64,000 bases of DNA from an uncultured Oscillospiraceae bacterium (GTDB lineage: Bacteria > Bacillota > Clostridia > Oscillospirales > Oscillospiraceae): positions 1-64,000 of the forward strand of contig CAJUEU010000005.1 of assembly GCA_910585735.1 (NCBI GenBank), given 5' to 3'. The first letter of the stretch is position 1; each line of letters starts with the position of its first letter. A model generated the notes under the pieces. That model was not told the origin of the DNA, searched no databases, and was given only the letters and a program-made list of their open reading frames with translations. Both the position numbers and the translations under genes were made by a program. Of this stretch, positions 57,944 through 64,000 are shown one piece after another.

Positions 57944-60190
57944 ATGGCCAAAAAGAAAAACCCCGATGACGTCAAGCACCGCCCGGCGGACCCCAATGTG
58001 ATGGGCCTCCGGGCTGAGGTGCTGGAGCAGCCCATCACCCAGACCCTGGAGATCAACTTCATGCCCTACGCCATGAGCGTGATCCTCTCCCGGGCCATCC
58101 CGGAGATCGATGGCTTTAAGCCCTCCCACCGAAAGCTTCTTTACACCATGTACCAGATGAAGCTTCTGGGAGGCTCCCGCACCAAGAGCGCCAACATCGT
58201 AGGCCAGACTATGCGCCTCAACCCCCACGGGGACGCCGCCATCTACGACACCATGGTCCGTCTCTCCCGGGGCTACGGAGCCCTGCTCCATCCTTTCGTA
58301 GACTCCAAGGGCAACTTCGGCAAGGTCTATTCCCGGGACATGGCCTGGGCGGCCTCCCGGTACACCGAGGCCAGGCTGGACCCCATCTGCGCCGAGCTTT
58401 TCCGGGATATTGACCAGGATACGGTGGATTTCGTGGACAACTACGACGGGAGCATGAAGGAACCCTCTCTGCTGCCCACCACCTTTCCCAACGTGTTGGT
58501 GTCGGCCAACCAAGGCATCGCCGTGGGCATGGCCTCCAACCTCTGCGGTTTCAATCTTCAGGAGGTGTGCGAGGCCACCATCGCCTATATGAAGGACCCG
58601 GAATGCGACCTTCTGAGCATTCTGAAGGCCCCTGATTTTCCCACCGGCGGTCAGCTCCTCTACGACGGAAAACAGTTGTCTGAAGTCTACAACACAGGCC
58701 GGGGCTCCTTCCAGGTCCGGGCCAAGTGGCGGTACGTCAAAGAGGACAACGTCATTGAGATCTACGAGATCCCCTACACCGCCACCGCCGAGGCCATCAT
58801 GGACAAGGTCACCGAGCTGGTAAAGACAGGGAAGCTGAAAGAGATCGCCGACATGCGGGACGAAACCGACCTTTCCGGCCTGAAGCTCACCATTGACCTG
58901 AAGCGAGGCACCGACCCGGAGAAGCTGATGCAGAAGCTCTACAAATCCACCCAGCTTCAGGATTCCTTCCCCTGCAATTTCAACATCCTCATCGCCGGCA
59001 CCCCCCGGGTCATCGGCGTGCGGGATATTTTGGAGGAATGGGTAGCCTGGCGCGTGGAGGGCGTCCGCCGCCGGACCTGGTTTATCCAGAAGAAAAAGAA
59101 GGATCAACTACACCTTTTGAAAGGCCTTAAAAAGATCCTGTTGGACATTGATAAGGCCATCAAGATCATCCGTGACACCGAGCTGGACGCCGAGGTCATT
59201 CCCAACCTGATGATCGGTTTCGGCATCGACCAGATCCAGGCCGAGTACGTGTCCAACATCCGCCTCCGCAACATCAACAAGGAATATATCCTCAAGCGGG
59301 TGGCCGAGACCGCCGAGCTGGAAAAGGAGATCGAGGACCTGCAGGACATTTTGGATAAGCCCCAGCGGGTCAAGACCATCATTGCCGGGGAACTCAAGGA
59401 CGTGATGAAAAAATATCCCTCTCCCCGCCGCACGGAGATCATTTACGAGTACCAGACCGCGGTGGAGGAGGATCCCGCCGAGGACGTACCCGACTACCCG
59501 GTGAATCTCTTCCTCTCCAAAGGGGGATACTTTAAGAAGATCACCCCCCAGTCCCTCCGTATGGCCTCCGAGCAAAAATACAAGGAAGGGGATATGCCCT
59601 TCCTTACCTGGACGGGGAACAACCGGGATGAGCTGCTGGTGTTTACCGACCAGCAGCAATGCTACAAGACCCGGCTCAGCGACTTTGACGATACCAAGGC
59701 CAGCGCTTTGGGGGATTACCTGCCCACCAAGCTGGCCATGGACCCGGGGGAGAACGTGGTATGGGCCTGCCTTACCCGGGACTATTCGGGCCATCTGCTT
59801 TTCTTCTTCCAAAACGGCAAGGCCGCCCGGGTGGAGCTGGAGGCCTACCAGACCCAGACGAGAAGAAAAAAGCTCACCGGGGCGTATTCGGACAAATCCC
59901 CTCTGGTGGCCGCCTTCCTCCTGAAGGAGGACCGGGAGCTGGCCCTCACCTCCACCGAGGGGCGGTGCCTGGTGTTCCACACCGCCGTCCTGGCGCCCAA
60001 ATCCACCCGATCCACCCAGGGGGTGGGGGTCATGACCCCAAAAGGCAAGCATACCCTGGAGGCCGTACGGCCACTGGAGGAGACCAACATCCAGGATCCT
60101 TCCCGGTACCAGAAAACCATACCCGCCATGGGCGCCCTTTTAAAGCCTGAGGACCGGGGAGAAAAGCAGATGTCTCTGCTGGAGGAGTAA
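57944..60190 (+). CDS. parC: Type IIA topoisomerase DNA-cleavage subunit (divergent ParC)
   Basis: 748 residues. The breakage-reunion domain has KPSHRKLLYTMYQM, PHGDAAIYDTMV and the catalytic Tyr in SRYTEARL. A long coiled coil and the beta-propeller-like C-terminal part (about 500-735) follow, with repeated blades such as LLVFTDQQQCYKTRLSDF. The gyrase-box QRRGGKG is not seen, which supports ParC over GyrA. It acts with ParE. GAGGATGG precedes the start. Confidence 0.9.
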   Translation: MAKKKNPDDVKHRPADPNVMGLRAEVLEQPITQTLEINFMPYAMSVILSRAIPEIDGFKPSHRKLLYTMYQMKLLGGSRTKSANIVGQTMRLNPHGDAAIYDTMVRLSRGYGALLHPFVDSKGNFGKVYSRDMAWAASRYTEARLDPICAELFRDIDQDTVDFVDNYDGSMKEPSLLPTTFPNVLVSANQGIAVGMASNLCGFNLQEVCEATIAYMKDPECDLLSILKAPDFPTGGQLLYDGKQLSEVYNTGRGSFQVRAKWRYVKEDNVIEIYEIPYTATAEAIMDKVTELVKTGKLKEIADMRDETDLSGLKLTIDLKRGTDPEKLMQKLYKSTQLQDSFPCNFNILIAGTPRVIGVRDILEEWVAWRVEGVRRRTWFIQKKKKDQLHLLKGLKKILLDIDKAIKIIRDTELDAEVIPNLMIGFGIDQIQAEYVSNIRLRNINKEYILKRVAETAELEKEIEDLQDILDKPQRVKTIIAGELKDVMKKYPSPRRTEIIYEYQTAVEEDPAEDVPDYPVNLFLSKGGYFKKITPQSLRMASEQKYKEGDMPFLTWTGNNRDELLVFTDQQQCYKTRLSDFDDTKASALGDYLPTKLAMDPGENVVWACLTRDYSGHLLFFFQNGKAARVELEAYQTQTRRKKLTGAYSDKSPLVAAFLLKEDRELALTSTEGRCLVFHTAVLAPKSTRSTQGVGVMTPKGKHTLEAVRPLEETNIQDPSRYQKTIPAMGALLKPEDRGEKQMSLLEE

Positions 60191-60193
60191 AAA

Positions 60194-61066
60194 ATGAAAG
60201 CCGATGGAAAAAAGTACCTGAAAAATTACGCCATGATCTTTTTGGGATGTGCCCTTTACGCCCTGGCTTTTGACTGGTGCTTTGAGCCCAACGCCATCGG
60301 CTTCGGCGGTATCACCGGCCTGGCCCAGATCGCCAACCATTTCTTTCCTCAGGTCAACATCGGCCTCTGGGTGATCCTCTTTAACCTTCCCCTCTTCCTG
60401 GTGGGCTGGCGGCTCTTCGGCACCCACATGCTCATCTCCTCCCTGGTGGCCATGGCCATCTCCTCCCTGATGCTGGACGCGCTGGCTCTCCTGGTGGACT
60501 TTCCCCCCATGGAGGACACCCTGATGGCCTGTATCGCGGGAGGCGTGCTGCTGGGGCTGAGCCTGGGGATCATCTTTCTCCAAGGCGCCACCACCGGCGG
60601 CACTGAGATCATCGCCCGGCTCCTGAAGCTGAAATTTTCTTGGCTGCCCATGGGCAAGTGTCTCCTGGCCGCCGACCTGACCATGGTAGCCCTGGTGGCC
60701 CTGGTGTTTCGCAACCTGGGCACCGCTCTCTACGGTACGGTGGGCATTTACCTCTCCACCGTGGTGATGGATAAGGTGCTCTACGGCATGGACACTGCCA
60801 AGGTGGCCTATATTATTTCAGATAAGCCGGAGGAGATCGCCCACACCATCCTTCACAAGCTGGACCGAAGCTTTACCTACCTCCACGGAGAGGGCGGCTA
60901 CATGGGCACCGAAAAAAAGGTGATCCTGTGCGCCTTTAAGCAGCGGGAGATCGTGGCCATCAAGGAGACCATCCGCCGGGTGGACCCCAACGCCTTTATG
61001 ATCGTCACCTCGGCTCACGAAGTCCTGGGCGAGGGGTTTGGAAGCTACAAGATCGACGCACTTTAA
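60194..61066 (+). CDS. YitT-family membrane protein with DUF2179
   Basis: 290 residues with five to six membrane segments (MIFLGCALYALAFDWCFEPN, VILFNLPLFLVGWRLF, LLGLSLGIIFLQGATTGGTE) and a C-terminal soluble DUF2179 domain (DKPEEIAHTILHKLDRSFTY...FMIVTSAHEVLGEGF). GGAGGAG lies at the end of parC, so the two are co-expressed. Members of the family may be transporters; nothing specific is known. Confidence 0.9.
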   Translation: MKADGKKYLKNYAMIFLGCALYALAFDWCFEPNAIGFGGITGLAQIANHFFPQVNIGLWVILFNLPLFLVGWRLFGTHMLISSLVAMAISSLMLDALALLVDFPPMEDTLMACIAGGVLLGLSLGIIFLQGATTGGTEIIARLLKLKFSWLPMGKCLLAADLTMVALVALVFRNLGTALYGTVGIYLSTVVMDKVLYGMDTAKVAYIISDKPEEIAHTILHKLDRSFTYLHGEGGYMGTEKKVILCAFKQREIVAIKETIRRVDPNAFMIVTSAHEVLGEGFGSYKIDAL

Positions 61067-61206
61067 GAAACGAGAAAAAGGGAGCCCCCGCAAAAACTGC
61101 GGAACAGGTTTTTGTGGGGAGAGGAGGTACAGCAAAACGAACGAGTTTTTGGCTTAGCCGGAGCTGAGTGATGTGGAGCTTGTGCCGATGAAAGGAGGAG
61201 CCCGGC

Positions 61207-62379
61207 ATGAAAAAATCCATACTTGCCCTCTTCCTTCTTTTTTCTCTGCTCCTGTCAGGCTGCGGGGAGGTCCTGGCCAGCTCCTATCAGACCTCCTCCC
61301 CCCACGTGGACCGGCCCACCACCGCCGAGGATTCCTCGGCCATCCGGGTGGAAAACTACCGGGAGCTTGTATCCGCCGTCCTCTACCTGGTCTCCCAGGG
61401 GGAGGAGAAGGGGGAGCTTCGCTTTTACGACTATCCCGGGGATGTGGAGCCCGCCCTCACCGAGGCCTGTCTGGAGGTGGCCACCCAGGATCCCCTGGGG
61501 GCCTACTGTGTGGATTACATCCGTCACGAGACCGCCAGGGTGGTCTCCTATGACCAGGCCACCGTCTCTATTCACTACCGCCGCACCCCGGAGCAAGTCC
61601 GCTCCATGGTGAAGGTCACAGGCACCCGCGCCATCCGCACCGAACTTCAGGAGGCCCTCTCCGGCTTTGAGGAGGAGGTTGTTCTTCGGGTGTCCTATTT
61701 CGCTGAGGATGAGGACTCTATCCGGGCCCTGATCCGGCAGGCCTACTTTGACACTCCCGCCGCCGCGCTGGGCTTCCCCCAAGTAGAGGTTACCCTTTAT
61801 CCCGACAGCGGCAGCCAGCGGGTGGTAGAGATCCTACTCTCTTACCCGGAACCCACCGAGGAGCTGCGAAAAAAAAGCGAGACCCTAGCTCAGGCTTTTG
61901 GGGCGCTGTCTCTCCCCACCCCCGGCCGTCCTGCCGAGGCCCAGCGTGACGCCGCCCTCCAGATTGCCCGGCTTCTAAAAGATTCTTCCACCTATGCCCC
62001 GGAGGGAGGGGCCACTCCCTATGCCGCCCTGGTGGAGGGCAGGGCCGACAGCGAGGGAATGGCTCTGGCCTATGCCCTGCTTTGCAAAGAGTCCGGCCTT
62101 TCCTGCGAGATCGTGGAGGGCACTCTGCTCCTCTCCACGGAGGAGACCTCCCTTCAAGAGAACGCTCCTCCTTCGCCCGGGGAGCTTCCCCGGCTTTGGG
62201 TCTCTCTCCGCCTTTTCGGCGGCGAAACTCTTTATCTGGACCCCTCCGCCCGGGAGCCCGGTCTTCTCTCCGCCCAGGAGTTGTTGGCCCGGGGCTACCG
62301 TTGGCCGGGCGGGCCACAAGAGCCGGAGCCCCAGGCACAGTTCCAGGAGGAAGCAAGGATACAGGAGGAGGCAGAATGA
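61207..62379 (+). CDS. Lipoprotein with degenerate transglutaminase-like fold
   Basis: 390 residues. The signal ends LLLSGCGE (lipobox). Residues 40-210 are an uncharacterised alpha/beta region. Around residues 270-350 the sequence ADSEGMALAYALLCKESGLS, VEGTL, LWVSLRLF and LYLDPSA follow the transglutaminase-like pattern, but the catalytic Cys and His are replaced (Asp-Ser and Leu-Trp). It is probably non-enzymatic and binds peptides or wall. The 140-bp gap before it shows only a GCAAAAACTGCGG...TTTTTG inverted segment. Confidence 0.65.
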   Translation: MKKSILALFLLFSLLLSGCGEVLASSYQTSSPHVDRPTTAEDSSAIRVENYRELVSAVLYLVSQGEEKGELRFYDYPGDVEPALTEACLEVATQDPLGAYCVDYIRHETARVVSYDQATVSIHYRRTPEQVRSMVKVTGTRAIRTELQEALSGFEEEVVLRVSYFAEDEDSIRALIRQAYFDTPAAALGFPQVEVTLYPDSGSQRVVEILLSYPEPTEELRKKSETLAQAFGALSLPTPGRPAEAQRDAALQIARLLKDSSTYAPEGGATPYAALVEGRADSEGMALAYALLCKESGLSCEIVEGTLLLSTEETSLQENAPPSPGELPRLWVSLRLFGGETLYLDPSAREPGLLSAQELLARGYRWPGGPQEPEPQAQFQEEARIQEEAE

Positions 62380-62981
62380 AAAAGAAATGGATCGTAGCTT
62401 TTGCCCTTCTGGCCGTGGTGCTGGCGGCAGTGGTTTTCCGGGAGCAAATGCCAAAATTTGAGGAATTTTCCCCCACGGGTGAGACCCTGATCCTGGACGA
62501 TGGCACCAAGCTGGAGCTGTGGCAGGGGAACATGGGCAGTATGGCCTATTACATGCCTGGCGGTATCCGGCTCCTGGAAGTGCGCCACCCCGAAGGCGAC
62601 AAAGGGCCCGAAAATGTACACACTGTAAACGTGGATTTTACCCTTGCGGACCTGCCCCAGGCAGCCCAGACGGCCATCCTGGATCACTACAAGACCCTGG
62701 GGATCCTCTATGATCTGGACGCTGTTTTGAAGCAGGAGCTGGCTTTTTACAGGGAAAAGGGGCAGGAATTCACCGCCGGCCTTGTGGATCAGTACACCTA
62801 CCCTTACGGCCAGGAGGGGAATGTGGTGTACTTTGACACCTTGGTCTTCATACCCATTGCCGCCGACAGCGAAGCTCCCATTCCCCAAGGCAGCCGCCTT
62901 CTCAAGAATCACATCTACCGGGCGGGCTTTGACCGTGAGACCGGAACGTTGGTGGAGACCAGTGACTGGGAGGAATCCTGA
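62376..62981 (+). CDS. Membrane-anchored protein of unknown function
   Basis: 201 residues from ATG 62376, ATGA overlap with the lipoprotein gene. An N-terminal anchor (WIVAFALLAVVLAAVVF) is followed by a beta-rich extracellular domain. No family recognised. Translational coupling with the lipoprotein suggests that the two act together at the cell surface. Confidence 0.75.
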   Translation: MKKKWIVAFALLAVVLAAVVFREQMPKFEEFSPTGETLILDDGTKLELWQGNMGSMAYYMPGGIRLLEVRHPEGDKGPENVHTVNVDFTLADLPQAAQTAILDHYKTLGILYDLDAVLKQELAFYREKGQEFTAGLVDQYTYPYGQEGNVVYFDTLVFIPIAADSEAPIPQGSRLLKNHIYRAGFDRETGTLVETSDWEES

Positions 62982-63029
62982 AGGCACCGCTTCGGCGCAA
63001 ATTTGTCGGAGAATTCCCTATAAAAACGC

Positions 63030-63058
63030 TTTACAATCGGGATTTTTTGTGATATAGT
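63030..63058 (+). promoter_or_regulatory. Promoter of rpsO
   Basis: TTTACA (63030-63035), 17-bp spacer, TATAGT (63053-63058). Confidence 0.85.
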
Positions 63059-63069
63059 ATTTGGGCACG

Positions 63070-63198
63070 ACCGTCCCCAGGCGCAGAAACGGGAGTATTC
63101 CTCCGTGTCGGAGGAGCACACCGGCCCGTTCCTATGCTCGGTGGAAAACAAACTGTTCTGCGCGCAGAACAGCATAAAAAACGAAAGGTGGAAACACA
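63070..63198 (+). promoter_or_regulatory. Structured leader of rpsO
   Basis: The 130-nt untranslated leader has a CCTCCGTGTCGGAGG hairpin (63114 region) and a perfect 20-bp palindrome CTGTTCTGCGCGCAGAACAG (63151-63170). In other bacteria S15 binds such leaders to repress its own synthesis; here this is inference. Confidence 0.5.
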
Positions 63199-63200
63199 AC

Positions 63201-63467
63201 ATGATCCGCAAGGACGAAAAGACGGCCGTTATTGAGGCCAACCGCACCCACGAGACCGACACCGGCTCTCCTGAGGTCCAGATCGCCATCCTCACCGCCC
63301 GCATCAACGAGCTCACTGAGCATCTGCGGGTACACATCCACGACAACCACTCCCGCCGGGGCCTTTACAAGATGATCGGCCAGCGCCGGAAGCTGCTGGA
63401 TTATCTGATGCGCAAGGACATCGAGCGTTACCGCGCCATTATTGCGAAGCTCGGTATCCGTAAGTAA
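63201..63467 (+). CDS. rpsO: 30S ribosomal protein S15
   Basis: 88 residues starting [20 protein letters not shown]. The signature [20 protein letters not shown] with [20 protein letters not shown] identifies S15, which binds the central domain of 16S rRNA and the three-way junction. GGTGG precedes the start. It is followed by a terminator, then by pnp, the usual order in bacteria. Confidence 0.98.
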   Translation: MIRKDEKTAVIEANRTHETDTGSPEVQIAILTARINELTEHLRVHIHDNHSRRGLYKMIGQRRKLLDYLMRKDIERYRAIIAKLGIRK

Positions 63468-63468
63468 G

Positions 63469-63520
63469 AAAATAGGCCGGGGCAGCGTGGGAAGACCCCG
63501 CTGCCCTGGCTTCTATTTTA
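63469..63520 (+). terminator. Terminator after rpsO
   Basis: CCGGGGCAGCG pairs with CGCTGCCCTGG, flanked by AAAATAG and CTATTTT, so the A/T arms extend the stem. Confidence 0.85.
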
Positions 63521-63552
63521 TAAGAACGTAAAATGCCCCGCCCACCTATGTT

Positions 63553-63690
63553 TTTAGCAGTTGAATATGGACCTGCGGCGTAGGGACGCACATCGTGCGC
63601 CCGCCTTTCCCCGTAATGGTGACCCACTACCTGGCGCACAATGTGCGCCCCTACAAGAGGGAATGCCCAGATCTATATTCAAGTGCTAAA
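63553..63690. mobile_element. MITE-like 138-bp element between rpsO and pnp
   Basis: Terminal inverted repeats of 23 bp (63553-63575 and 63668-63690) match at 20 positions, starting TTTAGCA. Inside are two facing GC-rich palindromes with GTAGGG edges (63580-63605 and 63633-63654). There is no open reading frame. Clear target duplication was not seen. Confidence 0.7.
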
Positions 63691-63730
63691 GCAAGGGGAA
63701 AGCGGGAGACAACACAAAGGAGGACATATC

Positions 63731-64000
63731 ATGTCGACTATTATCACCCACAAGCAATTCCCCAGTGAAAAGACCTGGTCCATGGACCTGTGCGGCCGCC
63801 CCCTGAAGATCCAGATGGGCAAGGTGGCCGAACTGGCCACCGCTTCCGCCATGGTCTCCTACGGCGAGACCACCGTTTTGGTGGCCGTCACCTGCTCCCC
63901 CCGTCCCCGGGACGGCATCGACTTTTTCCCGCTGAGCGTGGACTTTGAGGAGAAGCTGTACGCCGTGGGCCGGATCCCCGGCTCCTTCCTCCGCCGTGAG
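63731..64000 (+). CDS. pnp: Polyribonucleotide nucleotidyltransferase, 5' end only
   Basis: The first 90 residues ([20 protein letters not shown]) are in the window; the rest is beyond the right edge. [20 protein letters not shown] and [20 protein letters not shown] are the conserved start of PNPase (first RNase PH domain). It degrades RNA phosphorolytically 3' to 5'. AAAGGAGG precedes the ATG. The MITE-like element lies in its leader. Confidence 0.97.
   Translation, partial: MSTIITHKQFPSEKTWSMDLCGRPLKIQMGKVAELATASAMVSYGETTVLVAVTCSPRPRDGIDFFPLSVDFEEKLYAVGRIPGSFLRRE

Noticed and set aside
63151..63170. Perfect palindrome before rpsO as a restriction or recombination site
   Set aside because: Its place in the transcribed leader of a ribosomal protein gene makes an RNA hairpin the simpler reading.

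Overview
The window reads as chromosome from a GC-rich, anaerobic, gut-type Firmicute of the Oscillospiraceae (Flavonifractor/Lawsonibacter/Intestinimonas-like). Grounds: an Ile T-box ahead of ileS, a SepF/DivIVA/Hfq/MutSL neighbourhood, HemZ, a serpin lipoprotein, large secreted FMN-bind/FAD flavoproteins with copper-amine-oxidase-N stalks, and house-keeping pairs typical of that family. The genus call is inference from protein style, not from a database match.

1-28.5 kb is mostly core genome. The 3' end of pta is followed (minus strand) by a T-box-led operon (unknown ORF, zinc ribbon, small Dabb-like ORF, ileS). Next comes a long minus-strand series, read from high to low coordinate: miaB, a broken small membrane ORF, mutS, CPBP protease, an unknown 423-aa protein, mutL, hfq, an HlyD-like adaptor, yggS/ylmE, sepF and divIVA. 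Several intergenic spacers carry GC-rich hairpin repeats, and one such repeat lies in frame inside mutL. The plus strand then holds dtd, a metallo-beta-lactamase-fold hydrolase, hemZ and an Mrp/ApbC ATPase. mnmA, a divergent XRE regulator/TM2 pair, a secreted serpin, two GNATs (one AAC(6')-like and overlapping mnmG), mnmG and a diacylglycerol-kinase-like enzyme follow.

28.7-52.7 kb is a cluster of four paralogous exported flavoproteins (FMN_bind plus FAD_binding_2), each with its own promoter and terminator. They look like ApbE-flavinylated extracytosolic reductases for small-molecule anaerobic respiration; their electron acceptors cannot be told from sequence. The cluster is split by a 14.2-kb phage-derived element (33479-47657) bounded by a 15-bp perfect direct repeat and inserted 12 bp upstream of the -35 box of the second flavoprotein. 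The element encodes four DNA methyltransferases (one MT-A70 gene broken at a run of 11 G, one C5 gene truncated at both ends), an HD-domain protein, a membrane-anchored lytic transglycosylase, an XkdX-holin-CHAP/LysM lysis module, a repressor switch with a clear operator, and an IS30-type DDE transposase at its right end. A stand-alone IS30-like HTH protein sits at its left end. No terminase, portal, capsid or tail-tube gene is present, and two junctions look like deletion scars.

53-64 kb returns to core genes: a tiny ORF, a MATE exporter, a divergent topoisomerase IV pair (parE, parC) separated by a Gfo/Idh/MocA oxidoreductase, a YitT family protein, a lipoprotein with a degenerate transglutaminase-like fold plus its membrane-anchored neighbour, rpsO with a structured leader, a MITE-like 138-bp element, and the 5' end of pnp. 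No rRNA, tRNA or CRISPR array was seen.
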